A stretch of 64,000 nucleotides of DNA from Microbulbifer sediminum. Its GTDB lineage: Bacteria; Pseudomonadota; Gammaproteobacteria; Pseudomonadales; Cellvibrionaceae. The notes under the pieces were generated by a model, which made no database searches, was not told where the DNA came from, and saw only the letters and a list, made by a program, of their open reading frames with translations. A program made the translations under genes and the position numbers. The DNA is taken from contig NZ_JAJSAP010000003.1 in the NCBI RefSeq assembly GCF_021729035.1, forward strand, positions 124,001 to 188,000, read 5' to 3'. Positions 46,244 to 55,734 of the stretch are shown one piece after another (position 1 is the first letter of the stretch; each line of letters begins with the position of its first letter).

Positions 46244-46894
46244 CTATTCCGCCAACCGGAAAGAAATCCGGTTACGCACACCGTAACGCCGCACCGGCAC
46301 ACCGTCGTCCATCTGTGGCTGGTATTTGAACCTGCTGACCGCACTGAGGGCCGCGCGGTCGAACACCCGTGTCTCCTGCCCCGCGCTGTCGTACCCAGCC
46401 ACAACCCGCGGCTCGACGACACTGCCGGTCTCACTGATGGTGAACTCCACCACCACATAGCCCTCCATTCCGCGCCGCAGCGCCACCGGGGGATAACGGG
46501 GAGCCGGCTTGAAGACCGGTACCGGGTCACGACTGACCGCAACCGGGTTCCTGTGCTCCGCAGTGGGCCCCGGCGGCCTAATCACGGTGGTTATCCTGGA
46601 GGGGTCCACCTGGCGATCCACGGTGGTCACTTTTGGCTGCTCCGGTACAGCTCCCGGTCGCTCCGGTGCCGGGTCGAGAAAGACGGTGGGTTTGGTCTCC
46701 GGGATATGGATCGGTTTGACCTTTATCGGCGGGGGCCCCACAGGCTCTTCGAAGTCGGTGGCAACCAGGCGGCTCATCACCAACAAGAGCAGCAATGTCA
46801 TTAGCGCGGCGGCACCCACACTGCGGACAGGCGCCCGGGAACCGGGCAAGCCAAGTGTGAAAGCGGGGGTTGTGACTGAACAAGCTCTATCCAT
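46244..46894 (-). CDS. Energy transducer TonB (single-gene locus)
   Basis: 216 residues. One membrane helix near 28-43 is followed by a Pro/Val-rich periplasmic spacer (PPPIKVKPIHIPETKP) and a TonB C-terminal domain (about 128-216) with APRYPPVALRRGMEGYVVVEF and FDRAALSAVSRFKYQP. It transmits proton-motive force to TonB-dependent receptors. A second TonB lies in the neighbouring six-gene operon, but this copy has its own promoter-like site and lies downstream of that operon's terminator. Confidence 0.9.
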   Translation of the reverse strand: MDRACSVTTPAFTLGLPGSRAPVRSVGAAALMTLLLLLVMSRLVATDFEEPVGPPPIKVKPIHIPETKPTVFLDPAPERPGAVPEQPKVTTVDRQVDPSRITTVIRPPGPTAEHRNPVAVSRDPVPVFKPAPRYPPVALRRGMEGYVVVEFTISETGSVVEPRVVAGYDSAGQETRVFDRAALSAVSRFKYQPQMDDGVPVRRYGVRNRISFRLAE

Positions 46895-46973
46895 AACACC
46901 ACTCCTTATTATTCTGGTGTCGATCTGGGCCGGCGGTCCGGCCGGGTATGGAAAAGCTGATCAGCTATGTACA

Positions 46974-47001
46974 CTTATAGCGTATCTGGTCACAAATGCA
47001 A
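46974..47001 (-). promoter_or_regulatory. Promoter for the lone tonB
   Basis: On the minus strand TTGCAT (-35), a 16-base spacer and TATAAG (-10) lie about 75 bases before the tonB ATG in an AT-rich stretch. I could not confirm a Fur box. Confidence 0.5.
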
Positions 47002-47041
47002 ACAATTCTTAATCACGCCGGCATTGATTTCTGGCAGACAT

Positions 47042-47071
47042 AAAAAAAGCCGCACATTGCTGTGCGGCTTT
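47042..47071 (-). terminator. Terminator of the exbB-exbD-tonB-TPR operon
   Basis: An eleven-pair stem (AAAGCCGCACA against its complement) with a TTGC loop, followed on the minus strand by a run of seven T. It lies 24 bases after the TPR stop. Confidence 0.9.
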
Positions 47072-47094
47072 TCCAGCGGTAGGACAGGGGCAAA

Positions 47095-48432
47095 TCAGAT
47101 TGCCAGCTGTTCCTCACGCTTTTTCTCCTTCTCGACGAAATCCATCCACTGTTCAGCGAACTTCTTGGAACGGTCGTCTTTCGTGGCCTTCTTGAACTGC
47201 TCCAGCGCTTCGTCGTACTGCTTCAGGTTGGCGTTGGCCATCCCCAGTACGATGTAGAGCTGGTCCGGACGCTTGATGTCGCCTTTCGCCAGGGCCCGCT
47301 TGCCCATGGTGATGGCTTTCTCATTCTTGTCCAGGTCCAGGTAGATACCGGCCAGGCGAGAATAGAGGTCACCTTTGTCGGACAGCTTGGCCGCCCCTTC
47401 CAGCTCAGGAATCGACTTCTGCAGCTCCTGTGCCATCTGGTAGGCCTGCGCCAGGGTTTCCAGGTTCTTGGAAGTGCGCTCGATCTTCTTCTCGTCGATA
47501 CCCTTCTTGATCACCTTGGCACCTTTGTAAGGCATCTCGTGACCCATAAAGAGATAAGCCATATTCAACAGCTCTTTCTCTTTCTGCAGGGCACCTGCGA
47601 TGTAGGCCGCCTCCATCATATGGAGCTGGTCTTTCTCGCGCTTGAGCTCACCGTACATGCCTGCCAGCTGCTTGTAGTAATCAGCTTTCGGGTAGTGCTT
47701 AACGAGCTTCTCCAGGATGCTGGTGACCTTCTTGTAGTCGTTTTTCTCGAAGTAGAGGAAACGCTGCAGGCTCAGCCAGTTTTCCTTCGGGACCTTGCCC
47801 TCTTTTTCATACATGGATACCGCACGGTTGATATCCTGCAGGGCCTTGGCCTCATTACCCATCTGGTAGAACACCTGACCACGCAGGGCGTAGTCATCCG
47901 CGCCGACTTTATCAGAGGCGGCGAACCACTTGTTCAGGTAGTTCAGGGCGTTCTGGTAATCCTCGGAAACGAAGTACAGCTGGGCGATGGTCTTGAGTGT
48001 GTTCAGCTCGACGCCCACCGGAATGTTTTGCACTCCCTGGGCCAGCACTTTCTTGTAAGCGTTAATCGCATCGCGATAACGCTCCATGCTGTAGTACACG
48101 AAACCGTAGAAGTAGTACATCTGCGCGACTTCGTACGCGTTGTACTTATCCTTGCCGGCTTCCATGTCGCGCAGCGCCCCCAGGGCAGCATTCCAGTTCT
48201 GTGCGTCGGCAGCTTCCTGTACCTTACCCAGCTTCTTGAACACGTTTTCCCGCATCGCCGGGACCTTGCGCGTCTTCTGATCGCTCTGCGCTTCGGCCTG
48301 CGCAAAGGGCGCGGATACGCCGACTGCGTCAAGCACGGTAACGCTCACCGCGGGTGCCATTACCAGGGGCAGCGCCACGGACGTGCGCAAGACGAACTTG
48401 GACAAACCTTTCGTCATGGTCGTCAACTTCAT
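47095..48432 (-). CDS. Periplasmic TPR protein of the TonB operon
   Basis: 445 residues. A long signal peptide (hydrophobic LRTSVALPLVMAPAVSVTV) ends near AQAEA. The mature part is helical repeats with recurring ALxxL/A-Y patterns (VAQMYYFYGFVYYSMERYRD, LYIVLGMANANLKQYDEALE). It is rich in Lys and Glu. Such TPR proteins are regular last genes of DUF3450-TtpC-ExbB-ExbD-TonB operons; in Vibrio, TtpC and related proteins are required for TonB2 work, but this TPR partner is less studied. It is expected to scaffold the periplasmic part of the complex. Confidence 0.86.
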   Translation of the reverse strand: MKLTTMTKGLSKFVLRTSVALPLVMAPAVSVTVLDAVGVSAPFAQAEAQSDQKTRKVPAMRENVFKKLGKVQEAADAQNWNAALGALRDMEAGKDKYNAYEVAQMYYFYGFVYYSMERYRDAINAYKKVLAQGVQNIPVGVELNTLKTIAQLYFVSEDYQNALNYLNKWFAASDKVGADDYALRGQVFYQMGNEAKALQDINRAVSMYEKEGKVPKENWLSLQRFLYFEKNDYKKVTSILEKLVKHYPKADYYKQLAGMYGELKREKDQLHMMEAAYIAGALQKEKELLNMAYLFMGHEMPYKGAKVIKKGIDEKKIERTSKNLETLAQAYQMAQELQKSIPELEGAAKLSDKGDLYSRLAGIYLDLDKNEKAITMGKRALAKGDIKRPDQLYIVLGMANANLKQYDEALEQFKKATKDDRSKKFAEQWMDFVEKEKKREEQLAI

Positions 48433-48443
48433 AGTGCTTCCCC

Positions 48444-49067
48444 TCAGTTCTCGGCCATGTTAAAGCTGATCTTGGTGCGCACTCCGGGCACCTCGATCGG
48501 CTCACCATCGACCACGCGCGGCTTGTACTTGTACTTCAGCGCAGACTTCACCGCAGCGCGGTTGAAGATGGTGGTGGCGTTACCGTCTGCCGTGAAGGCT
48601 TCAACCACTCGCGCATCTCGTACAGAACCGTTCTTGGTCACGGTGTACTCGACGATTGCGTAGCCCTCAATGCCACGCTGCAATGCACGGCGCGGGTACT
48701 GGGGAGCAACCTTCACGATCGGCAGGTAGTCACCCTCACTGGCAAAGCCGCCGATACCGCCAACTTTCAGGTCTGCACTCGTACTCGGCGCGGACATGTT
48801 GAGGGCGTTATCCATGTTGGGATCATCGAACTCAGGCTCCGGCATATCCGGCGGCGGGGTTTCCGGCTCGTCGGGCTTGTCCGGTTTACTGGTGTCGTAC
48901 TTGGTTTCGATCTTCCTTTCCGGCATCACGACGTCAGCAACCTTCAACTGCTCCTCCTCTTCGGGAGTGCCCAGGTTTGCCTCAATCAGCGCATGCATGG
49001 TGAAGATCAGGCCAAAGGTGGTGGCTACTGCCAGTGCACCCGCCCCTAATAATCTTACCGGGTTCAT
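48444..49067 (-). CDS. Energy transducer TonB (TonB2-type)
   Basis: 207 residues. An N-terminal helix (GAGALAVATTFGLIFTMHAL) is followed by an acidic Pro-rich spacer (KPDKPDEPETPPPDMPEPEF) and a TonB C-terminal domain (about 115-207) with PQYPRRALQRGIEGYAIVEY and FNRAAVKSALKYKYKPR. The short spacer is typical of TonB2-type proteins that rely on accessory TtpC. It is 6 bases downstream of exbD. Confidence 0.92.
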   Translation of the reverse strand: MNPVRLLGAGALAVATTFGLIFTMHALIEANLGTPEEEEQLKVADVVMPERKIETKYDTSKPDKPDEPETPPPDMPEPEFDDPNMDNALNMSAPSTSADLKVGGIGGFASEGDYLPIVKVAPQYPRRALQRGIEGYAIVEYTVTKNGSVRDARVVEAFTADGNATTIFNRAAVKSALKYKYKPRVVDGEPIEVPGVRTKISFNMAEN

Positions 49068-49073
49068 AAGCTG

Positions 49074-49475
49074 TTAACTCTTTTCTGTCGCGACCGAAAC
49101 TTTCTCAATACCGATTTTCCTGGCCGCATCGGCAATCAGGGCAACCTTCTCGATACTGGCTTTCTTATCAGGCTGAATCACCAACCAACCCTTGGGGTTC
49201 TCCGCGTAGAGTCGCTCGAGGGTGACCTTCACCATGCGATCATCTACTTCTTCCTTGGCAATCCAGATTTCGTCATTTTCATTGATCGCAACCAGAATAG
49301 AGGCGGCTTTGAGTTCAGCGGTTGTCGCTTCCGGCTTGACCACTTCTTCACCCGGCTCCTTGATAAAGGTCGCGGTGACGATAAAGAAGATCAGCATGAT
49401 GAACACCACGTCCAGCATGGGCGTGAGGTCAATCGTGCCCTGTTCTTCTTGGGCCGTATTTTGTTTTCTGCTCAT
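49074..49475 (-). CDS. exbD: ExbD-family biopolymer transport protein
   Basis: 133 residues from the ATG giving MSRKQNTAQ; the upstream extension of the frame is discarded. A single membrane helix contains DLTPMLDVVFIMLIFFIVT, whose Asp22 corresponds to the proton-relay Asp of ExbD. The periplasmic part ends with an ARKIGIEKVSVATE strand. It works with ExbB and the TtpC-like protein in the TonB motor. A 125-base gap separates it from exbB. Confidence 0.93.
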   Translation of the reverse strand: MSRKQNTAQEEQGTIDLTPMLDVVFIMLIFFIVTATFIKEPGEEVVKPEATTAELKAASILVAINENDEIWIAKEEVDDRMVKVTLERLYAENPKGWLVIQPDKKASIEKVALIADAARKIGIEKVSVATEKS

Positions 49476-49600
49476 AGCAACTCTCTCAGCGAACTTCCTC
49501 AACAGGGCCCCGCAGGGACCCCGCGAGAGTTTCTGGCTTGGCTAAACCTTCATAGCAAATAAGCGCACACATTGGCCTGCTCACTGCTATATGTGGTGCC

Positions 49601-50128
49601 TTAGTGATCCATCGTCAGATGGTCTTCCAGCAGCTGGGTTTCGCGCTCCGCCTTACGGGTGAGATAGGTGTTGGCGAATACTCCTGACAGGGCAGTTACC
49701 ATGCCTGCCATTGTCGGGATTGTCGCCATGGATACACCACTCGCCATCTGCTTGGCGTCGCCGCCACCGGTGATCGCAAGAACCTCGAACACGTTGATCA
49801 TGCCCCAGACCGTACCCAGCAGCCCGAACAGGGGCGCCAGGGATACACAGGCCTGGATCATATCCATGTTGCTCTTGATCTTCTCGGATACCCGGGAAAT
49901 CAGCGCTTCGCGGATGCGATGGGCATTCCAGGACTTGCGCTCGGCGCGCCCCTCCCACTGGTCCATCGCAGCCTGCACATCTCCCTTCAAGCTTTTGTTG
50001 AAGAAGAAGATGCGCTCGAAGATCAGCGTCCACATAAAGAAGGTCAGGCCGGCGATCAGAAACAGTACTGGCCCGCCCGACGCCATAAAGGCGTTGACGG
50101 CGGCCCATGCGTCATACAATGCGTGCAT
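49601..50128 (-). CDS. exbB: ExbB-family proton-channel protein
   Basis: 175 residues with three membrane segments (about 18-40, 90-115 and 135-155). The MotA/TolQ/ExbB signature is SLAPLFGLLGTVWGMINVFE. At this length it is the short ExbB2-type protein of TonB2 systems rather than the longer canonical ExbB (about 240). It lies 14 bases downstream of the TtpC-like gene. Confidence 0.92.
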   Translation of the reverse strand: MHALYDAWAAVNAFMASGGPVLFLIAGLTFFMWTLIFERIFFFNKSLKGDVQAAMDQWEGRAERKSWNAHRIREALISRVSEKIKSNMDMIQACVSLAPLFGLLGTVWGMINVFEVLAITGGGDAKQMASGVSMATIPTMAGMVTALSGVFANTYLTRKAERETQLLEDHLTMDH

Positions 50129-50142
50129 GTTGCCGCCTCCTC

Positions 50143-51513
50143 TTATTTACGCTCGGCGTTTTCAGCAACGATACCGGCGCTCTGCTCATCCAGGATGTGC
50201 AGGATACGCTGGGCGCGGCCGTTAACGACGGTGTGCATCAGCACGGTCGGGATCGCCACACACAGACCCAGTACGGTAGTTACCAGGGCGGAGGAGATAC
50301 CACCGGCCATGGCTTTCGGGTCACCGGCACCGAAGATGGTGATCGCCTGGAAGGTGATGATCATACCGGTCACGGTACCCAGCAGACCCAGCAGCGGGGC
50401 AACCATGGCGATGATCTTCAGCAGGTTCAGGCCGGACTCAATGGCCGGACGCTCTTTCAGCACCGCTTCTTCCATCTTGAGCTCGAGGGTCTCACCGTCG
50501 ATACCCTTGTTTTCGTCGGCCACGGCCAGAACACGACCCAGCGGGTTGTTGGTGTTCGGGGTGGAGTCGCGCAGCTGGGCGTTAACCTTGGAGTTCACAC
50601 CAGACAGCACGATCAGGCGCCAGATGGCCAGCAGCATGGCAAATACACCAACGGCAGTGATGATGTAACCAACCAGCTTGCCCTGGTGCCAGCGCTCAAC
50701 GATGTCCGGGCTGTTGATCATGGCCTTCAGGTAGGAGCCGCCGGTCGGGCCAGTCGGGTCAACACCGAATGCGGTGAAGCCGGAGGTGGCTGACTGCAGG
50801 TTTTCCGCCATGGACAGGTACTCGCCGTCGGGCTGGCGAATCAGCTCGGCCATCTTCTGGGCGTCGTTCATCTCCAGGTACTTGCCGTTGGAAACCAGGT
50901 TGAAGTTACCTACACGGACAACTTCCTGCTCGACCTGCTCACCGTCGGGCTTGATCACGGTATCGGTGAACTTGACCACCTTGCCGGACTCGACAGTCTC
51001 ACGCTGCAGCTCAAACCACAGGCGCTCGATTTCCTCGATAGTCGGCAGTTTGGTCTGGGAGTTCATTTTCTCGATCAGCTGATCCAGGAACTCGCCACGG
51101 CCCGGGTACTGCGCAGAAACGATAGAGGTTTCCAGGGTGGCGCGCAGGTCGCCGGCGGTGGAGGTCATGTGACCGAACAGTTCTTTCAGGGAGCCCATAC
51201 GCTCTTCCAGCTGCTCGCGCTTCTGCTGGACCTGCAGCTCCTGCTCCTGGTATTTGGCTTCCAGGCGTGCGGAACGCTCTTCCTCGGCGGTACGGGTGTT
51301 CTTGGCCTGGGTCAGCAGGGCCTGCTGGTTGGCCTTCTGGCGACGGAACTGGGCTTCGCGCTGCTTGTGCTCCTTGGACTCCGCGATCTTGGAGTTGCGG
51401 ACCATCTGCAGCAGCTCGTCCAGAGAGGACGCCTTTTCCTGGGCAACGGCGGAAGCGCTGATCAGGCCGGCCGCTGCTACTGCAATTACGCGTTTGGCGA
51501 TAGAGGTTTTCAT
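50143..51513 (-). CDS. TtpC-like MotA/TolQ/ExbB protein with periplasmic coiled coil
   Basis: 456 residues. A cleavable signal peptide (IAVAAAGLISASAVAQ) precedes a Gln/Glu/Arg-rich coiled coil (about 45-110), a periplasmic domain, then a membrane helix near 277-300 and a proton-channel domain with MVAPLLGLLGTVTGMIITFQ. In Vibrio, TtpC of this architecture links ExbB2/ExbD2 to TonB2 and is essential for iron uptake through that system. Its start overlaps the stop of the DUF3450 gene (ATGA). Confidence 0.92.
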   Translation of the reverse strand: MKTSIAKRVIAVAAAGLISASAVAQEKASSLDELLQMVRNSKIAESKEHKQREAQFRRQKANQQALLTQAKNTRTAEEERSARLEAKYQEQELQVQQKREQLEERMGSLKELFGHMTSTAGDLRATLETSIVSAQYPGRGEFLDQLIEKMNSQTKLPTIEEIERLWFELQRETVESGKVVKFTDTVIKPDGEQVEQEVVRVGNFNLVSNGKYLEMNDAQKMAELIRQPDGEYLSMAENLQSATSGFTAFGVDPTGPTGGSYLKAMINSPDIVERWHQGKLVGYIITAVGVFAMLLAIWRLIVLSGVNSKVNAQLRDSTPNTNNPLGRVLAVADENKGIDGETLELKMEEAVLKERPAIESGLNLLKIIAMVAPLLGLLGTVTGMIITFQAITIFGAGDPKAMAGGISSALVTTVLGLCVAIPTVLMHTVVNGRAQRILHILDEQSAGIVAENAERK

Positions 51514-52292
51514 TGCGCTGCCTCCGGAGCCGCAATCGGCATGGTCATGATGTCAGTGGTAGCCTGCTTCTTGGCGATCTTCAGGCCCTGCATGATGGCA
51601 CGACGGTAGTCGCCGGCATCGATCTCAACCCAGCCCTTCTGCTCTTTGTCGTAAGCCAGGGAAATCTTGGAGTCGGTAGTCTGCGCCACCAGGGCGATAC
51701 GACCGATCTGCAGGACATTAACTTCGCGGTCCTGGCCGTTCACGTTCAGGGTGGTGCCGTAAGCATCGATACCACGCGCGTACTCGGCTTCGAAGTTATA
51801 CAGTTCCAGCACCTGGCGGAATTTCTCCGCGACAGTGATATCGGAACGGTCCATGTTGTTCTTAACGCCTTCAAGGTTGGCCAGGCGCTCTTCCAGCTTG
51901 AACGGGGCGTCAAGCTTGATGAACTGCTCCAGGGCGTCGAGCATGCGCAGGATCAGCGGCTGGATCTGGCGCTCGATAACGGTAACGTTCTCAATGGACT
52001 CTTCCAGGTCCTTGATCACGGCCAGCTGGTTGGCCAGCTGCTTTTCCAACTGACGGTTGTAGACACGCAGACCGTCAATTTCCTTGTTCACTACCTTGAA
52101 ATCCTGCAGCAGGCTGCTGGTTTCTTCGGCAATCTTGTCAATGCGCTTCTGTGAAGCCTGAGCCGCAGTGGTTTTCTGCTGGCCGACGGCGAGCACATTG
52201 TCGAGTGTATCCGCAGTGGCTACGCTGCCGTAGAGCGCGCCGGCAGACAGCGCAGTGGTCAGCGCCACAGCCATGAATCGCTTGGTTTTCAT
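51510..52292 (-). CDS. DUF3450 periplasmic coiled-coil protein
   Basis: 260 residues from the ATG giving MKTKRFMAVAL, with a GGGGGG site just upstream. A signal peptide ends at ATAD. A helical coiled-coil segment spans about 35-100 (LLQDFKVVNKEIDGLRVYNR), followed by a compact domain with LFALEKG-like elements represented here by GWVEIDAGDYRRAIMQGL. The DUF3450 family is consistently the first gene of TtpC-ExbB-ExbD-TonB operons and is thought to be a periplasmic accessory of the motor. It is first in the operon here. Confidence 0.9.
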   Translation of the reverse strand: MKTKRFMAVALTTALSAGALYGSVATADTLDNVLAVGQQKTTAAQASQKRIDKIAEETSSLLQDFKVVNKEIDGLRVYNRQLEKQLANQLAVIKDLEESIENVTVIERQIQPLILRMLDALEQFIKLDAPFKLEERLANLEGVKNNMDRSDITVAEKFRQVLELYNFEAEYARGIDAYGTTLNVNGQDREVNVLQIGRIALVAQTTDSKISLAYDKEQKGWVEIDAGDYRRAIMQGLKIAKKQATTDIMTMPIAAPEAAQ

Positions 52293-52564
52293 TAGACCCC
52301 CCAGTGGGTTCAATATTTCACAACATGGTCGCGATGAGTTAGCTGCCACAACGCGGTAGTTTTAGGCTTGAAGACAGCTAAGAGCCGCACATTGTAAACA
52401 GCCGAATTGATTATTCAAATGCCGTTTAACAGTATCGACCCGCATGTGTAGCACGGTAACAAACAGGTAACACCTGCGAGTCGTGTGCACTCATTTGCGG
52501 CGGCAAGTCCAATGTACGAGTAACTGAAAATTACCAGATTGGTTGCTTTTTGCGCAACCCGTGC

Positions 52565-53074
52565 TTATTTTGACCTGTCGTACCGGACTAAGCAGTAGTT
52601 GTATTCGTCCTTGTCCGACGCCGGGTAGCACTCGCGGAAAGACTCGACCCAGCAGTCACCAAGTTCCGGAAAAAACGCGTCTCCGGAGACCTCAGCATCC
52701 ACTTCGGTCAGGTACAAACGGTGCGCCAGGGGCAGCGCCTGCCGATAGATCTCGGCCCCGCCGATCACCATGATCTCGCCGGCTGTCGCGGCCTCGGCAG
52801 ACCTCCGCGCCCTTTCCAGCGCCTCTTCCAGTGAAGCGACGCGGATTACCCCATCCGCGCGCCACTGCGGGTTGCGCGAGATAACAATGTTGTCGCGACC
52901 GGGGAGCGGACGCCCGATCGACTCGTAGGTTTTCCGTCCCATCACCACGGGCTTCCCCAGAGTGGTGCGCTTGAAATACTGCAGGTCCCCGGAGATCCGC
53001 CACGGCAAGCGGTTGCCCATGCCGATGGCGCCGTTACGGGCCACGGCGGCAATCAGTGCTACTTGCATCTCCAT
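52565..53074 (-). CDS. folA: Dihydrofolate reductase
   Basis: 169 residues. Family motifs appear in order: LIAAVARNGAIGMGNRLPWR (substrate loop), KPVVMGRKTYESIGRPLPGR (NADPH binding) and EIMVIGGAEIYRQALPLA. It reduces dihydrofolate, including that made by ThyA, and is the trimethoprim target. Its ATG shares one base with the thyA stop (TGATG). A second ATG two codons later is also possible. About 270 bases of AT-rich sequence separate it from the TonB operon. Confidence 0.97.
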   Translation of the reverse strand: MEMQVALIAAVARNGAIGMGNRLPWRISGDLQYFKRTTLGKPVVMGRKTYESIGRPLPGRDNIVISRNPQWRADGVIRVASLEEALERARRSAEAATAGEIMVIGGAEIYRQALPLAHRLYLTEVDAEVSGDAFFPELGDCWVESFRECYPASDKDEYNYCLVRYDRSK

Positions 53075-53907
53075 CAGACCGCCACCGGTGCCGGGATATG
53101 CGGGTGCGCCTCGTAGCCACGCAATTCGAAGTCCTCAAAGCGGAAGGCGAACAGGTCGGTCACCTCCGGATTGAGGTGCATCTGCGGCGGCGGCAGCGGC
53201 TTGCGGGACAGCTGCTCCTCCACCTGCTCCATGTGGTTGGAATAGAGGTGGGCATCTCCCAGGGTATGGATAAACTCGCCCGGCTCCAGGCCACAGACCT
53301 GGGCAATCATCAGCGTCAGCAGGCTGTAGGAGGCGATATTAAATGGCACGCCCAGAAAAATATCGGCACTGCGCTGGTAGAGCTGGCAGGACAACTTGCC
53401 GTCTGCCACATAGAACTGGAACAGCGCGTGACAGGGCGCCAGGGCCATCCGCCCGGCGGCGGCATTGTCCGACGGCGATACCCCCTCGTCCGGAAGGTCG
53501 GCGGGGTTCCAGGCACTGACCAGCAGGCGCCGGGAGTCCGGGCGGCTGCGCAGCTGCTCCAGCAGCTGCTCGATCTGGTCGATATGGCGGCCGTCGGCAG
53601 CGGGCCAGGAGCGCCACTGGTGACCGTAAACCGGCCCCAGGTCCCCCTCCGGCGTCGCCCACTCATCCCAGATCCGCACGCCGTTTTCCTTCAGGTAGGC
53701 GATGTTGGTATCGCCCTTCAGAAACCACAGCAGCTCATGGATGATCGAGCGCAGGTGGCACTTCTTGGTGGTCACCAGCGGAAAGCCGGCAGCCAGGTCA
53801 AACCGCATCTGGTAGCCGAACACGCTCAGCGTGCCGGTACCGGTGCGATCATCCTTGCGGGTGCCGTGATCGCGCACATGGCGCATCAACTCTAGGTATT
53901 GCTTCAT
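53074..53907 (-). CDS. thyA: Thymidylate synthase
   Basis: 277 residues (E. coli 264). [20 protein letters not shown] holds the nucleophilic Cys (LAPCH), followed by [25 protein letters not shown] and the folate-binding C-terminus are also present. It methylates dUMP to dTMP with methylene-tetrahydrofolate, producing the dihydrofolate that the overlapping folA product recycles. The lgt-thyA-folA order is common in gammaproteobacteria. Confidence 0.97.
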   Translation of the reverse strand: MKQYLELMRHVRDHGTRKDDRTGTGTLSVFGYQMRFDLAAGFPLVTTKKCHLRSIIHELLWFLKGDTNIAYLKENGVRIWDEWATPEGDLGPVYGHQWRSWPAADGRHIDQIEQLLEQLRSRPDSRRLLVSAWNPADLPDEGVSPSDNAAAGRMALAPCHALFQFYVADGKLSCQLYQRSADIFLGVPFNIASYSLLTLMIAQVCGLEPGEFIHTLGDAHLYSNHMEQVEEQLSRKPLPPPQMHLNPEVTDLFAFRFEDFELRGYEAHPHIPAPVAV

Positions 53908-53936
53908 TTATTACACCTATTAAACAGCGCGGCCTG

Positions 53937-54776
53937 TCAGGCACCGCCCTTGGCCTGCGAGGTGGGCTTTACCGAGCCCTGCTCTCCAGCCCGCGGCTGG
54001 GTGCGGTAACTCCATACCAGGATGGCGATCCCCGCGATGATCATGGGCAGGCTCAGCAGTTGCCCCCGGGTCATCCAGCCAAACAGGTCGAACCCGATGT
54101 GGCCGTCCGGTTCCCGGACGAATTCCACGAGGAAACGGAAGATCCCGTAAAAAAGAAGGAAGACTCCACCCACGGCCAGGCGCGGGCGAGGCTTGCGGGA
54201 AAACCACCACAGGATCGCGAACAGCACCAGGCCCTCTAGGAACGCCTGGTACAACTGCGAAGGGTGCCGGGCAAGCTGCTCGGGGTCCCGCGGAAAGACC
54301 ATTCCCCAGGGACCGTCGGTCGGGCGACCCCAGAGCTCCTGGCCGATAAAGTTGCCGATTCGCCCCAACCCCAGGCCAATCGGCACCAGCGGGGCGACAA
54401 AGTCGATCAGGTCGATAAAGGTGGTGCCGATCCTGCGGGCATAGATGGTCGTAGCGAGCATCACCCCGATGAGCCCGCCATGGAAGCTCATGCCCCCTTC
54501 CCAGACGCGCAGGATCGACAACGGCTCCTCCAGCAACTGCGGGAAGTTATAAAAGAACATGTACCCGAGACGGCCGCCCACAACCACACCGATGGCGCAG
54601 TAGAGGATCAGGTCTTCCACCTCTGACTTGACCAGCGGCGTCCAGGGTTTGCCGGCGCGGCGCAGCGCCAGCCACCAGGCAGCGACAAAGCCGGCCAGGT
54701 ACATGAGTCCGTACCAGTGCACCTTGAGGGGCCCGATGGCCACGGCCACCGGGTCGAGTTCGGGGTAAGTCAGCAT
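53937..54776 (-). CDS. lgt: Prolipoprotein diacylglyceryl transferase
   Basis: 279 residues with seven hydrophobic segments. The Lgt signature GLGRIGNFIGQELWGRPTDG is clear; MSFHGGLIG carries the essential His and VRWP-like features are replaced by EPDGHIGFDLFGWMTRGQLL late in the protein. It transfers diacylglycerol to lipobox cysteines at the inner membrane, so it is required for the several lipoproteins encoded in this window. It is 29 bases upstream of thyA. Confidence 0.96.
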   Translation of the reverse strand: MLTYPELDPVAVAIGPLKVHWYGLMYLAGFVAAWWLALRRAGKPWTPLVKSEVEDLILYCAIGVVVGGRLGYMFFYNFPQLLEEPLSILRVWEGGMSFHGGLIGVMLATTIYARRIGTTFIDLIDFVAPLVPIGLGLGRIGNFIGQELWGRPTDGPWGMVFPRDPEQLARHPSQLYQAFLEGLVLFAILWWFSRKPRPRLAVGGVFLLFYGIFRFLVEFVREPDGHIGFDLFGWMTRGQLLSLPMIIAGIAILVWSYRTQPRAGEQGSVKPTSQAKGGA

Positions 54777-54906
54777 GGGTAAATCGGCTCAGTTGGCAAA
54801 GCGGGTATTATGGGCGTAAACGCGCCCGCTGCCAAAAGGTCGCCCCGACCCGGCCGTCGCGGTGTTTTTGAGGAACCGGTAATAAGGAAGAGGGAGATCC
54901 CGCGCC

Positions 54907-55734
54907 ATGTGCCTGCTGCTGTTTGCCTACCGAACCCACCCCCACTACCCCCTGCTGCTGGCCGCGAACCGAGACGAGTTCTTCGCCCGCCCCGCGGCAC
55001 CCGCGGATCACTGGGGCCAGTCGGGCGTGATTGCCGGTCGCGACCTGGAGGCCGGCGGCACCTGGGCCGGCGCCGCAGCCGGGCGCGTGGCGGCGGTGAC
55101 CAACATCCGTGAACCCCAGGTGCCCTCGCCCGCAGCCCCCCTCTCCCGGGGGCAGATACCGCGGGACTTCCTGCTGGGAAACGAAACCCCGCGGACTTTC
55201 GCCGGGCAGCTGCAGGCGCAGCGCTACCGGGGCTATAACGCCCTGCTGTTCCAGCTGGGCGAGGATCCGGAGCTGGTCTGCGCCGGCAACCGGCATCCGG
55301 CCTTCGCCTTTTCCCCGGGGGTACACGGAATCTCCAACGGTGCCCCCGATGCGCCCTGGCCCAAGGTGGTGAAAGGCAGGGAAAAGCTTGCGCAACTGGC
55401 AGCCGGTCTTGGCCGGGATCTCGGGCGGCGCAATTTCGTCGAGCCGGCCCTGGCGCTGCTCGCCGACCGGGAGCCGGCCCCCTTCGAAGAGCTCCCTGAC
55501 ACAGGCGTCGGCGAGGCCCTGGAGCGCGCCCTGTCACCAGTATTCGTGCGTATCGGGGACGGCGAGATCACCATCCCCCGCGACGGTGCCGACAGCCTCA
55601 CCGATGTCTACGGCACACGCGCAAGTACATTGATGGCGGTGGACCGGGACGGGGTTACCCAGCTCTGGGAGCAGACATTCGGCGAGGACGGTGAGGCGGG
55701 CATGCTCCGGCACTTCACCCTGCTGCCAGGCTGA
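54907..55734 (+). CDS. NRDE (TANGO2) family protein
   Basis: 275 residues starting MCLLLFAYRTHPHYPLLLAA and then NRDEFFARP, the motif that names the family. Further elements are GTWAGAAAGRVAAVTNIR and SNGAPDAPWPKVVKGR. The N-terminal Cys2 resembles Ntn-hydrolases, but no activity is established; eukaryotic TANGO2 relatives are tied to Golgi and haem or lipid handling. It is divergent from lgt. Confidence 0.93.
   Translation: MCLLLFAYRTHPHYPLLLAANRDEFFARPAAPADHWGQSGVIAGRDLEAGGTWAGAAAGRVAAVTNIREPQVPSPAAPLSRGQIPRDFLLGNETPRTFAGQLQAQRYRGYNALLFQLGEDPELVCAGNRHPAFAFSPGVHGISNGAPDAPWPKVVKGREKLAQLAAGLGRDLGRRNFVEPALALLADREPAPFEELPDTGVGEALERALSPVFVRIGDGEITIPRDGADSLTDVYGTRASTLMAVDRDGVTQLWEQTFGEDGEAGMLRHFTLLPG

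Noticed and set aside
46980-47020. Possible Fur box upstream of the lone tonB
   Set aside because: The AT-rich sequence does not match the 19-base Fur consensus well enough; only the promoter was retained.
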